Part shown: one piece after another, positions 35,710-44,216 of the stretch
Numbering within the stretch: position 1 is the first letter of the stretch
Layout: each line of letters starts with the position of its first letter
From: Bacillota bacterium
GTDB lineage: Bacteria; Bacillota; Clostridia; Acetivibrionales; JANLFN01
NCBI GenBank assembly: GCA_023421675.1
Contig: JAEZTC010000014.1
Span: 73,153 to 137,152, forward strand
Reading direction: 5' to 3'
Length of the DNA stretch: 64,000 bases
Position numbers and translations under genes: made by a program
The notes under the pieces: generated by a model
What the model was told of the DNA's origin: nothing
The model's database searches: none
The model's input: only the letters and a program-made list of their open reading frames with translations

Positions 35710-35800
35710 TGGCGGAGAGAGTGAGATTCGAACTCACGGTAGGCTCACACCTACGCCGGTTTTCAAGACCGGTGCCTTAAACCAACTCGACCATCTCTCC
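35710..35800 (-). tRNA. tRNA-Ser (anticodon UGA)
   Basis: 91 bases with encoded CCA. Acceptor GGAGAGA pairs with TCTCTCC. The anticodon loop CTTGAAA reads TGA. A long variable arm GCGTAGGTGTGAGCCTACC and the T loop TTCGAATC are present. It reads UCA-type serine codons. Confidence 0.95.
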
Positions 35801-35825
35801 GTATATAATTCAAGCGACGAATAAT

Positions 35826-35854
35826 ATTTTACATTATAACAATAGTAATGTCAA
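35826..35854 (-). promoter_or_regulatory. Promoter of the tRNA-Ser pair
   Basis: On the minus strand TTGACA (35849-35854), a 17-base gap and TAAAAT (35826-35831). It lies 25 bases before the tRNA-Ser(UGA) 5' end. Confidence 0.8.
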
Positions 35855-35939
35855 CACCTTTATGATTACTATATTGTGGGCAATTAGCCAGTGCAAGTTG
35901 AAATAATTTATCAACAGGTTTTACGTCCTAAATACCCTT

Positions 35940-36152
35940 AGAATGTTAGGTATAATTCCATTCAAGAGCGAAATGTTCCGAGTTTTAGAGCCTGTAAATT
36001 CAGCTCGGGCAAATTCAAACTCGACAAATGATACCAAATTGATTTATAGGTAATTATTTGTCTCAGACAGTGAATTTGCTGATCCTCACTCAGATTAACA
36101 GGCTCTACAACCTCTCCACATACGTCTTTCATAGAATTATACCTAGCATTTT
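35940..36152. repeat. 210-bp imperfect palindrome, MITE-like or structured RNA
   Basis: The two ends are inverted copies: AATGTTAGGTATAATTC from 35942 and AATGCTAGGTATAATTC read back from 36150. Pairing continues inward with AGAGCCTGT / ACAGGCTCT, GCAAATTCA / TGAATTTGC and GACAAAT / ATTTGTC, so almost the whole length can fold as one long hairpin. No open frame and no obvious target duplication were found. It fills most of the gene-free stretch 35801-36165. Confidence 0.75.
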
Positions 36153-36165
36153 TAAATTACACACA

Positions 36166-36660
36166 TTATATGTCCTTCTCCATCCACACTACATCAAAGG
36201 GTTCACCTTTTTTAATTCCTACTTCATGCAGCCTTCCGCATTCCTTGAAACCATTATTCCTGTGGAACATAAGACTTTGCTCATTTCTGGACGAAATACT
36301 CGCCAGAAGGTGCTTAATCCCCATTTTTACAGCTTCCTGTTCAAGCTTTGCTAACGCCTTTTTGCCTATTCCTTTTCCTGTCTCTTCACTGGAAATAAAA
36401 TAGCTTAATTCGGCCGTTTGTCTGAAAGCAAGCATTGGATAATAAGCTCTAAGATAACAGAAACCAACAACCTTTTGGGTATTATCATCTTTAATTATAT
36501 AGGAAGGATAACCTTTGGACATCTCAATAATTTTCCCAAAAAACTCATAAGGCAGCTTTTGCTCCATATAAGCAGCAAAACTGTTTTCAATATAATAATT
36601 AAAAATATCCATTACATCCTTACCATGCTCCATTGTCATTGCTTCAAAACTAATAGCCAT
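36166..36660 (-). CDS. GNAT N-acetyltransferase, PAT-like
   Basis: 164 residues. It has the GNAT motif SSEETGKGIGKKALAKLEQ and the PAT-type end FHRNNGFKECGRLHEVGIKKGEPFDVVWMEK. The ATG at 36660 lies 7 bases after AAAGGAGG inside the end of the preceding aminotransferase gene and overlaps its stop (TGATG), so the two are translated together. A GTG one codon earlier is possible. The link to an aminotransferase suggests an amino-acid-like substrate. Confidence 0.85.
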   Translation of the reverse strand: MAISFEAMTMEHGKDVMDIFNYYIENSFAAYMEQKLPYEFFGKIIEMSKGYPSYIIKDDNTQKVVGFCYLRAYYPMLAFRQTAELSYFISSEETGKGIGKKALAKLEQEAVKMGIKHLLASISSRNEQSLMFHRNNGFKECGRLHEVGIKKGEPFDVVWMEKDI

Positions 36661-37859
36661 CACATTGCCTCCTTTTCAAGCTCTCTGATAGCGGCACCGA
36701 GCCTTTTAATACCTTCCATGATCCTATCTTCAGGCATGTTTGAATAATTAACCCTGAATGCATTTTCCCTTACACTGCAAGGGAAAAAAGAACCGCCCGG
36801 AACAATTGCAACGCCTTTTTCAAGACACATTTCCAGCAGCCTTCTGCTGTTCATTTCTTCAGGCATTTCAACCCATGCAAACAGGCCTCCACTTGGCCTT
36901 GTAAAGCTGATATAATCCGGTAATTCCCTTTCCATTGCATCTATCATGGTATCTCTTCTGCTTTTATAAACCTTTCTGATTTGTTCAACATGCTCATCCA
37001 GGTTATATTCCTCCAGATACCTGTAAAGCTCCATCTGGCTGATTGTTGATGTATGCAAATCTGCCCCTTGCTTAACTAACACAAGCTTGCTCAGTATTTC
37101 CTTACCTGCTGCAATCCATCCAAGCCTCATACCAGGACAAAAGGTTTTTGAAAAAGTTCCAAGATTAATTACAGTTTCGTTTTCGTCCATAGACTTCAGT
37201 GTAGGTACAATTTCACCTTCAAACCTTAATTCACCGTAAGGATTGTCTTCAACAATAACAACTCCGTATTTAGCTGCAATTCTAATTAAGCTCTTCCTTC
37301 TTTCCAGTGACCATGTACGTCCCGAAGGATTTTGAAAATCAGGAACAACATATACCAGCTTCTTATTCTCAGTTTGAGCCATAAGTCTGTCCAATTCATC
37401 AGGAAGCATACCTTCATCGTCGGTTGGAACCTCTACAAAATTTGCCCCATAGGCGCGGAAAGCGTTTAGTGCTCCAAGGTAGGAAGGACTTTCGCAAAAA
37501 ATTGCATCTCCTTCATCTATGAAAACCTTTCCTATAAAATCCAATGCCTGCTGAGACCCGCTAACAATAAGTATTTCATCCTTATCTACCTGTGTATTGA
37601 ATACCTTTTTCATACGCTGGGATATTTTTTCCCGTAAAGGTTCATACCCTTCAGTTGTGGAATATTGCAGCGCCTTTTGCCCCTCCTCAAGTATTACTCT
37701 TGCTGACACCTTTGCAATTTCTTGTATAGGAAATAGTTCAGGAGCAGGCAAGCCTCCTGCAAACGAAATAACTTCTGGCATTTCTGTTATCTTAAGCAAT
37801 TCTCTTATCTCTGAAGCTCTTATATTTTCCATCCTTTTTGCAAAAATATTATTATTCAT
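36660..37859 (-). CDS. PLP-dependent aminotransferase (class I/II, LysN/aminoadipate type)
   Basis: 399 residues, fold type I. ISFAGGLPAPELFP at the N terminus, PDFQNPSGRTWS (about 173-184), and Lys238 in GTFSKTFCPGMRLGW as the PLP Schiff-base lysine are the marks of the MocR-related 2-aminoadipate/aromatic transaminase subgroup. It is related throughout to the aminotransferase half of the upstream MocR regulator and lies 31 bases after it. The substrate is probably an aromatic, branched-chain or aminoadipate amino acid. Confidence 0.88.
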   Translation of the reverse strand: MNNNIFAKRMENIRASEIRELLKITEMPEVISFAGGLPAPELFPIQEIAKVSARVILEEGQKALQYSTTEGYEPLREKISQRMKKVFNTQVDKDEILIVSGSQQALDFIGKVFIDEGDAIFCESPSYLGALNAFRAYGANFVEVPTDDEGMLPDELDRLMAQTENKKLVYVVPDFQNPSGRTWSLERRKSLIRIAAKYGVVIVEDNPYGELRFEGEIVPTLKSMDENETVINLGTFSKTFCPGMRLGWIAAGKEILSKLVLVKQGADLHTSTISQMELYRYLEEYNLDEHVEQIRKVYKSRRDTMIDAMERELPDYISFTRPSGGLFAWVEMPEEMNSRRLLEMCLEKGVAIVPGGSFFPCSVRENAFRVNYSNMPEDRIMEGIKRLGAAIRELEKEAM

Positions 37860-37890
37860 GCATTCACACCCCTTATACTCCTCGATTAGA

Positions 37891-39420
37891 TCAAACTATA
37901 GGTTTTATATCTTCAAAGTCCTGTTTTCTATATTTTTTGGAACTCCCGACTGTTTCATTAATAGCTTCCTTAAGCTTTATTACTCCCTCAACTATCTTTT
38001 CCTTTGGCGGATATGTATAATTAAGCCTTAAATAGTTCTCACCCCTGCCTCCCATATAGAAGGTATTACCCGGAACATATGCAACACCTTTTTCAGAGGC
38101 TTTTGCAAGAAGCAGGGAATAAGGCACTCCTTCCGGGAGCTTACACCATATGTAAAAACCGCCATGAGGCTTATTCCATTCAAGGCCTTCTATGGGTTTA
38201 TCCATAAGGGCATCAATCATAATATCTCGTTTTATGCGATTTTCACTACAAATATATTTAATATGCTCGTCAAGCTTGCCACTCGCAAGAAACCTGTTTA
38301 CAATCCACTGTGATATACTGTTCGCATGCAGGTCCTCAAGCTGCTTAGCCATTGTAAACTGGTGTATTACCGGCTTTGGAGCAGCCATCCAACCTATTCG
38401 GATACCGGGAAACATTATCTTGGAAAATGTACTGAAATATATTACATATCCATATTTATCAAGTTCCTTAAGCGTCGGCAGCCTGCTGCCTTCAAAACGT
38501 AACTCACCATACGGATCATCCTCAAGAATAACAACCTTTTTTCTATATGCTAACTCTATAAGGTTTTTACGTCTTTCAACACTCATGCTGATACCTGACG
38601 GATTTTGGTATGTGGGTATTGTATATATAAATTTCGGCCTGTAACGCTGTAAAGCCTGTTCAAGCAAATCTATCCTCATGCCGTTTTCATCCACTGGGAT
38701 ACCTATTACTCTTGCACCTGCTGACTGAAATATCTGTAATGCACTGAAGAATGATGGTTCCTCCACTATTACAACATCTCCCTGGTCAATAAACACACGA
38801 GCGGCAATATCTATTCCCTGCTGAGAACCTGACAACACTAATATTTCTTCAGGTGGACAGGCTGCCCCTCTCTTTTCCATAAGTTTGGATATATTCTCCC
38901 TGAGGCTATAAAAGCCTTCACTCGGTGTGTGCTTTAATGCAAAATGGTTCGGCTGTTTAAGAAGTTCATCCTCTATCCCTGCCAATGCCTGTACTGGGTC
39001 AGTTTCATAACCCGAAATACCTGCAGCAAATGATATAATATCGTTTCTATTTGCAATTTGAAGAATGTTTCGCAGAAGAGGATCACTAAGGCGTTCTGCA
39101 GTCTGATTGAAGTACTGTCTCCACATAGGTGGCTGTATCGCCTGGTAACTGTCTGTTACCTCAGTTAAATGAGCAAGAACAACAGTACCTTTTCCTACAT
39201 GTGAATCAACCAAACCATCTGATTTTAACTCCCGGTAAGCAGTTAATACAGTGCTTCTGTTGACACCCAAGCTATCTGCAAGCTTTCTTTCAGGAGGAAG
39301 TATTGAACCTGCAGGCAAGCTTCCATTGAAAATCATAGTTCTTATTTGATTTCTTATCTGCAGATAAATTGCCATGTCACCGTTACGGTCAATTATAATA
39401 TTATTGTTTATCAGGCTCAT
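37891..39420 (-). CDS. MocR-type regulator: GntR HTH fused to aminotransferase domain
   Basis: 509 residues. The winged helix-turn-helix (about 10-80; LPPERKLADSLGVNRSTVLTAYREL) is of GntR type. The rest is a full class I aminotransferase domain with YQNPSGISMS and PLP lysine Lys334 in STFSKIMFPGIRIGW. MocR proteins use PLP or its amino-acid adducts as the signal and usually control a neighbouring gene. Here the downstream aminotransferase/GNAT genes and the divergent GNAT are candidates. Two perfect palindromes lie in the divergent promoter region. Confidence 0.92.
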   Translation of the reverse strand: MSLINNNIIIDRNGDMAIYLQIRNQIRTMIFNGSLPAGSILPPERKLADSLGVNRSTVLTAYRELKSDGLVDSHVGKGTVVLAHLTEVTDSYQAIQPPMWRQYFNQTAERLSDPLLRNILQIANRNDIISFAAGISGYETDPVQALAGIEDELLKQPNHFALKHTPSEGFYSLRENISKLMEKRGAACPPEEILVLSGSQQGIDIAARVFIDQGDVVIVEEPSFFSALQIFQSAGARVIGIPVDENGMRIDLLEQALQRYRPKFIYTIPTYQNPSGISMSVERRKNLIELAYRKKVVILEDDPYGELRFEGSRLPTLKELDKYGYVIYFSTFSKIMFPGIRIGWMAAPKPVIHQFTMAKQLEDLHANSISQWIVNRFLASGKLDEHIKYICSENRIKRDIMIDALMDKPIEGLEWNKPHGGFYIWCKLPEGVPYSLLLAKASEKGVAYVPGNTFYMGGRGENYLRLNYTYPPKEKIVEGVIKLKEAINETVGSSKKYRKQDFEDIKPIV

Positions 39421-39450
39421 ATAGCTCCTCCATGTACATTCAAATATTAA

Positions 39451-39509
39451 TGGTCTAGACCAATTTAATTGTATACTATAAGTAATGACAATAAAACAAC
39501 CAATTGGTT
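39451..39509. promoter_or_regulatory. Two palindromic operators between MocR gene and divergent GNAT
   Basis: TGGTCTAGACCA (39451-39462) is a perfect 12-bp palindrome of the GntR-type GTnTAnAC kind, 31 bases before the MocR ATG. AACCAATTGGTT (39498-39509) is a second perfect palindrome, 26 bases before the minus-35 of the divergent gene. Both keep TGGT/ACCA elements. Confidence 0.7.
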
Positions 39510-39535
39510 TATTTTTTAACCATCCAATATTTTAA

Positions 39536-39564
39536 TTGTCATTATGCAAATAAATGTATATAAT
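39536..39564 (+). promoter_or_regulatory. Promoter of the divergent GNAT gene
   Basis: TTGTCA (39536-39541), 17-base gap, TATAAT (39559-39564). The transcript should begin near 39571, which excludes an in-frame ATG at 39554 as the start codon. Confidence 0.8.
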
Positions 39565-39586
39565 TCAATTTAATAGAGGTGTTTTT

Positions 39587-40111
39587 ATGGAAGAAATCAT
39601 TTTGGTAAGACCTGCTAAACAGTTAGAGGAAAAGGCACGAGAGTATAAGCAGGAACATTTTGATGCCGGCGAATACGAATTACATGGCAGCTCCTTATTT
39701 GATAAGCTGGAATATGATGAATGGATGAAACTTGTTGAAGATAATTCTAATGAGAAAACTGTTAGAGTAGGCTGGGTTATATCTTCCACTTTTTTTGCAG
39801 TAAGAAAAAAAGACAGTAAAATAATAGGGATGATAGATATAAGGCATTCACTAAATGAGTTTCTTAAAAACTATGGTGGAAATATAGGCTATGGGGTCCG
39901 ACCATCTGAAAGAAATAATGGGTATGCTGCAGAAATACTTAAACAAGGTTTGGAATACTGCAAAACAATAGGGTTGGAAAAGGTAATGCTTGCATGCTAT
40001 AAAGACAATCAAGCATCCAGCAAAACAATCGCTAAATGCGGCGGCGTATTGGAAAAAGAATTTACCTATCAAAATGGAAGAACTGTACAAGTTTTCTGGA
40101 TAACAGTATAG
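39587..40111 (+). CDS. GNAT N-acetyltransferase (RimJ/RimL-like)
   Basis: 174 residues. Motifs: GMIDIRHSLNEFLKNYGGNIGYGVRPSERNNGYA with the acetyl-CoA loop RNNGYA, and CYKDNQASSKTIAKCGGVLEKEF. GAGGTG lies 6 bases before the ATG. It is transcribed divergently from the MocR regulator and shares its operator region, so it may belong to the same regulon. Substrate unknown. Confidence 0.87.
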   Translation: MEEIILVRPAKQLEEKAREYKQEHFDAGEYELHGSSLFDKLEYDEWMKLVEDNSNEKTVRVGWVISSTFFAVRKKDSKIIGMIDIRHSLNEFLKNYGGNIGYGVRPSERNNGYAAEILKQGLEYCKTIGLEKVMLACYKDNQASSKTIAKCGGVLEKEFTYQNGRTVQVFWITV

Positions 40112-40153
40112 GATAAATATAGCGGTAATGGAAAGAAAGGTATATATAAACAA

Positions 40154-40198
40154 AATGCACTCATAATCAAAAATATAACTGATGAGTGCATTTATTAT
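40154..40198. terminator. Bidirectional terminator
   Basis: AATGCACTCAT (40154-40164) pairs with ATGAGTGCATT (40182-40192), followed by TATTATTAT. It lies between convergent genes. Confidence 0.75.
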
Positions 40199-40217
40199 TA
40201 TATAACTAATTTATAAA

Positions 40218-40433
40218 TCAATATCCAAAGCATTTCTTTATAAATTTAATCTTAAACATTCTTAAATGTGACACATCATGGTTTAAAGCATAAAAACCAA
40301 GTAACTCAAAGAAAAGTCCCAACCCAATTCCGAAACCTGCAAAAAACTCAGGTATTCCTACTACATTCTTAAGAAACATGGTTATACCTACAAGCAGTAA
40401 ACCTGTACTTAGGAGTTTATTTATCTTTCTCAT
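40218..40433 (-). CDS. Small two-span membrane protein
   Basis: 71 residues with two hydrophobic segments (about 8-24 and 29-49) and a basic C-terminal tail. GGAGGTGA lies 5 bases before the ATG. It follows serS by 22 bases and may be co-transcribed with it. No family is recognised. Confidence 0.65.
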   Translation of the reverse strand: MRKINKLLSTGLLLVGITMFLKNVVGIPEFFAGFGIGLGLFFELLGFYALNHDVSHLRMFKIKFIKKCFGY

Positions 40434-40455
40434 AATGTCACCTCCAAATATTCAG

Positions 40456-41724
40456 TTACTTTATAACATCCACACCCATGTATTTTCTCAATGCTTCCGG
40501 AACTATAACCGATCCGTCAGGCTGCTGGTAGGTTTCAAGAATACAGGCAGTTGTTCTTCCAGCAGCTACACCTGAACCGTTAAGAGTATGAACAAACTCA
40601 GGCTTTTCATTTATTCCTCTTCTGAATTTTATTGAAGCTCTCCTTGCCTGGAAGGATTCAAAGTTACTGCAGGATGAAATTTCAACATATCTATTGTAGC
40701 TTGGCATCCAGACCTCAATATCATAAGTCATAGCGGATGAAAATCCAAGATCGCCAGTGCAAAGCCTTACTACCCTGTAAGGAAGACCAAGCAGTTGAAG
40801 CACTTCTTCAGCATCATTTGTAAGGGTTTCAAGCTCAGCGTACGAATTTTCCGGCAAAGCAAATTTAACAAGCTCAACCTTATTGAATTGATGCTGCCTT
40901 ATAAGTCCCCTGGTATCCCTTCCCGCGGAACCTGCTTCTGCTCTGAAGCAAGCAGAATAAGCTGCATGTTTAATAGGTAGAGACTTCACATCAAGTATCT
41001 GTTCCCTGTACATGTTTGTTACCGGTACTTCTGCAGTCGGTATAAGAAAATAATCTGTATTTGTAACTTTAAAGGCATCTTCTTCAAATTTGGGCAGTTG
41101 TCCTGTTCCCTGCATGCTGTTCCTGTGAACCATGAAAGGAGGGAAGACTTCCTTGTACCCATGCTTATCAGTATGAAGGTCAAGCATAAAATTAATTATA
41201 GCTCTTTCAAGTCTTGCTCCCAAGCCCTTATAAAATGTAAACCTTGCACCTGTAACCTTTGCTGCTGTTGTTGGATCGAGTATGTCAAGTGCTTCTCCTA
41301 TATCCCAGTGTGGCTTTGGCTCAAAATCAAACTTTCTGGGTTCACCCCATTTTCTAAGTTCAATATTATCAGAATCGTCTTTTCCTACGGGTACTGCTTC
41401 GTTTGGCATATTTGGAATGGTGAGAATTATCCTCTCAATCTCATCATCTATATCCTTTACCTGTAAATCAAGCTCTTTTACCTTTTCAGAAAGCTCTTTC
41501 ATTTCACTCATCAATGATGAAACATCCTTGCCTTCTTTTTTGTACTGTGGTATTAGCTTTGAATCTGAATTTTGTTTGCTTTTAAGCTGTTCTACCTTTA
41601 CAAGCAGGTCTCTTCTTCTTTCGTCAAGAAGTAAAAACCCATTGATATCAAATTTAGAATTTCTTTTTTCCAGAGCATCCTTAAGAATTTGAGGATTACT
41701 CCTTATCGCCTTAATGTCCAACAT
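40456..41724 (-). CDS. serS: Seryl-tRNA synthetase
   Basis: 422 residues, class II synthetase that loads serine on tRNA-Ser. The N-terminal antiparallel coiled coil (about 30-100) reads the long variable arm of the tRNA. Catalytic motifs: TAEVPVTNMYRE, motif 2 FRAEAGSAGRDTRGLIRQHQF and motif 3 NGSGVAAGRTTACILETYQ. Typical length. Only 46 bases separate it from the upstream gene, too short for a T-box leader, so it is probably transcribed with DUF4446 and parAB. Confidence 0.97.
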   Translation of the reverse strand: MLDIKAIRSNPQILKDALEKRNSKFDINGFLLLDERRRDLLVKVEQLKSKQNSDSKLIPQYKKEGKDVSSLMSEMKELSEKVKELDLQVKDIDDEIERIILTIPNMPNEAVPVGKDDSDNIELRKWGEPRKFDFEPKPHWDIGEALDILDPTTAAKVTGARFTFYKGLGARLERAIINFMLDLHTDKHGYKEVFPPFMVHRNSMQGTGQLPKFEEDAFKVTNTDYFLIPTAEVPVTNMYREQILDVKSLPIKHAAYSACFRAEAGSAGRDTRGLIRQHQFNKVELVKFALPENSYAELETLTNDAEEVLQLLGLPYRVVRLCTGDLGFSSAMTYDIEVWMPSYNRYVEISSCSNFESFQARRASIKFRRGINEKPEFVHTLNGSGVAAGRTTACILETYQQPDGSVIVPEALRKYMGVDVIK

Positions 41725-41770
41725 TTACAAAGCACCTCTTATCAACGTTTGTTATTATTGTATTTACTCT

Positions 41771-42301
41771 CTATCTTTCAAGTGACATTACATCCCTATA
41801 ACTCTTTCTTGCAATTTCAATTGCCTGTATTTCCTCAGCAGATAACGCATATTTGGATTTTCCGCCGATAACAGGTTTTGAGTAACATGAGGAACTATCC
41901 CTTGAATAAATACCGCTTACAACAAACCCGTCGTCATTGTTATCCAATAGTGCTATTGAAAAACTCAAATCACTTCCTACATTATCAAAAGCATTATAAC
42001 GAACTATAGCTTTTTTCTGTATACATTGAACCATATTTCTGTCAATCAGGCTAAGATGGTTCTCTATTTCCTTGTTCTTATCATTTACTTCCTTAACATT
42101 ATTGATACAATTCTCCAATAACTCTTCTATATTTCTTCCGCTTAAGCCATTCATGAATTTATTATATTTTGTTCTAAGTCTTTTCAGCTTTGACTTATTT
42201 GAAAGGTTCATTAATAATAATATTATAATTAAGAAAAAGTTAACACCTAATATTATTGCCAAGCCAGATGAAATCGATAAACTATCAAGTATTTCGTTCA
42301 T
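41771..42301 (-). CDS. DUF4446 family membrane protein
   Basis: 176 residues. One N-terminal membrane segment (about 14-32), a short coiled coil, then the DUF4446 core (about 95-176: AIVRYNAFDNVGSDLSFSIALLDNNDDGFVVSGIYSR). The gene is commonly found next to parB in Clostridia, as here. The function is unknown. A parS site lies between it and parB. Confidence 0.88.
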   Translation of the reverse strand: MNEILDSLSISSGLAIILGVNFFLIIILLLMNLSNKSKLKRLRTKYNKFMNGLSGRNIEELLENCINNVKEVNDKNKEIENHLSLIDRNMVQCIQKKAIVRYNAFDNVGSDLSFSIALLDNNDDGFVVSGIYSRDSSSCYSKPVIGGKSKYALSAEEIQAIEIARKSYRDVMSLER

Positions 42302-42365
42302 AATCTTTTGCTCCTCAAAACATTTTTTCTTGTCAAAGCCTCACACCTAAGGCGTTTAAGCTTAA

Positions 42366-42381
42366 TGTTTCACGTGAAACA
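42366..42381. promoter_or_regulatory. parS site 1
   Basis: Perfect 16-bp palindrome TGTTTCACGTGAAACA, the canonical ParB binding site, 8 bases after the parB stop codon. Confidence 0.97.
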
Positions 42382-42388
42382 TTTACCA

Positions 42389-43240
42389 TTACTTATTTTT
42401 AATTGAAGCTACAAGCTCTAAAATTCTTTCTAATTCTTCATTTGAGTAATACTCAATCATTATCTTTCCTTTTTTATTATTAGAAAGTAGTTTAACCTTA
42501 GTACCAAAAATATTTTTAAGCTTATCTTCTATATCTGCTAACTCCTCAGTTAATTTCGCCTGTTTAGGTTTTTTATCCTTTGATAACATTTTCTTAATTA
42601 TTTTTTCTGTTTCTCTTACATTTAGTTCCTTATCAATAATCTCTTCAGTAATCTTTTCCTGGAGCTTAACATCATCAATAGCAAGAAGAGCTCTGGCATG
42701 GCCGCTGCTTATTTCTTCATTAATAACATAAGCTTTAAGCTTTCCATTTAAATTCAAAAGTCTTAATGAATTTGCAATAGCAGGCCTGCTTTTTCCTACT
42801 GTATTTGATATTTCTTCCTGAGTAAGATTATACTCTTTCATAAGTCTTTCATATGCTTCTGCTTCTTCAATAGGATTCAGGTCTTCTCTTTGAATGTTTT
42901 CAATCAAAGCCATTTCCATGACCTGCTTATTACTTACATCTCTTACTACAACCGGAACAGATGTGAGTCCAGCAAGTCTTGCGGCTCTCCATCTTCTTTC
43001 TCCTGCTATAATCTTATATGTATTTTCTTCTTTTTTAACTATAATAGGCTGAACAACACCATGTTGCTTAATAGATTCTGAAAGCTGCACCAGCTTTTCA
43101 TTATCAAAGCTTTTTCTAGGTTGATTTGCATTTGGTTCTATTTCATTTATTTTAATTTCTTTTACAAAAGTTTCATCACTTGTTGTGTCAGCAGATGTAA
43201 TAAGTGCTCCAAGCCCTTTTCCAAGACCCTTTTTCATCAT
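42389..43240 (-). CDS. parB: Chromosome partition protein ParB (Spo0J)
   Basis: 283 residues. The N-terminal KKGLGKGLGALI binds ParA. The CTPase core has GERRWRAARLAG and ENIQREDLNPIEEAEAY. The HTH (LTQEEISNTVGKSRPAIANSLRLL) reads parS, and the C terminus dimerises. It overlaps parA by 4 bases (ATGA). Two parS sites flank the operon. It is distinct from the second ParB-like gene at 59773 (noc). Confidence 0.96.
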   Translation of the reverse strand: MMKKGLGKGLGALITSADTTSDETFVKEIKINEIEPNANQPRKSFDNEKLVQLSESIKQHGVVQPIIVKKEENTYKIIAGERRWRAARLAGLTSVPVVVRDVSNKQVMEMALIENIQREDLNPIEEAEAYERLMKEYNLTQEEISNTVGKSRPAIANSLRLLNLNGKLKAYVINEEISSGHARALLAIDDVKLQEKITEEIIDKELNVRETEKIIKKMLSKDKKPKQAKLTEELADIEDKLKNIFGTKVKLLSNNKKGKIMIEYYSNEELERILELVASIKNK

Positions 43241-44016
43241 ATTCTGCTTTCCTCCTCAGAAAGGTCAATAACTTCTTCAGCAAGTTCCAGGTAACATTCA
43301 GATCCTTTTGACTTTGGATCATAAAGGATAATTGGAAGTCCAAAACTGGGAGCTTCACTAAGTCTGACATTCCTTGGTATCACGGTTCTGTAAACCTTAT
43401 TCCTGAAATGTTTCTTAACTTCATCAACTACTTGTATTGAAAGGTTTGTTCTAGCATCAAACATAGTAAGAACTACTCCTTCAACATCCAACGCCGGGTT
43501 AAGATGTCTTTGTACAAGCTTGACAGTATTCATCAATTGGCTTAATCCTTCAAGTGCATAGTACTCACATTGAATAGGAACTAAAATGGTATTTGATGCT
43601 GTTAGTGAGTTTATTGTTAAAAGTCCAAGAGATGGAGGGCAATCTATTATTATAAAATCAAATTTGCTCTTTATATCCTCAAGAGCCATTTTCATTCTGT
43701 TCTCTCTGGATATTACTGATACCAGTTCAACTTCTGCTCCTGCTAACTGAATATTCGAGGGACATAATTTAAGATTCTCTACAGGCGTATTAATTAAAGT
43801 ATTCTCAATAGGTTCGTCGTTAATAATAACATCATAGATGGACTTATTAATTGACTTCTTATCTATACCAAGACCACTGGTTGAATTACCTTGAGGGTCA
43901 ACATCAATAAGAAGAACCTTTTTACCTTTATACGCCAGACAGGAACTTAAATTTACGGCAGTTGTAGTTTTACCTACACCACCTTTCTGATTTGCTATTG
44001 CAATTGTCTTTGACAA
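43237..44016 (-). CDS. parA: Chromosome partition ATPase ParA (Soj)
   Basis: 259 residues. Deviant Walker A KGGVGKTTT near the N terminus, DVDPQGNSTSGLG, and Walker B FIIIDCPPSLG. It moves origins with ParB-parS and affects DnaA activity. The start is taken as TTG at 44016 (MSKTIAIANQKGG), 8 bases after AGGAG. TTG at 44019 is equally possible, and a GTG at 44025 overlaps the ribosome site. Confidence 0.96.
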   Translation of the reverse strand: MSKTIAIANQKGGVGKTTTAVNLSSCLAYKGKKVLLIDVDPQGNSTSGLGIDKKSINKSIYDVIINDEPIENTLINTPVENLKLCPSNIQLAGAEVELVSVISRENRMKMALEDIKSKFDFIIIDCPPSLGLLTINSLTASNTILVPIQCEYYALEGLSQLMNTVKLVQRHLNPALDVEGVVLTMFDARTNLSIQVVDEVKKHFRNKVYRTVIPRNVRLSEAPSFGLPIILYDPKSKGSECYLELAEEVIDLSEEESRI

Positions 44017-44179
44017 CAACCTCACTCCTATGTACCATCTCTATTTTTTTTCATTATTAATGCGTTAACTTATAAAATTATATCACAAAGTAACATATTA
44101 AGGGACAAATTTTTAATATAATATATAAAAAATATCAATAACTTGTCCAAATGCAGCATTAATGCCCATTCTACCCAAA

Positions 44180-44195
44180 TGTTTCACGTGAAACA
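44180..44195. promoter_or_regulatory. parS site 2
   Basis: Second perfect TGTTTCACGTGAAACA, 164 bases upstream of parA. With site 1 it brackets the parAB operon. Confidence 0.97.
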
Positions 44196-44216
44196 TAGCA
44201 GAAATCAAGCGATTAA

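Noticed and set aside
33860..36152. Insertion sequence or prophage
   Set aside because: No transposase, integrase or phage gene is present; only repeat structures remain.
39554..39586. Earlier ATG start for the GNAT gene at 39587
   Set aside because: It overlaps the start of the minus-10 region of a good promoter, so it would lie upstream of the transcript.
41725..41770. T-box leader for serS
   Set aside because: Only 46 bases precede serS and none of the T-box features are seen.
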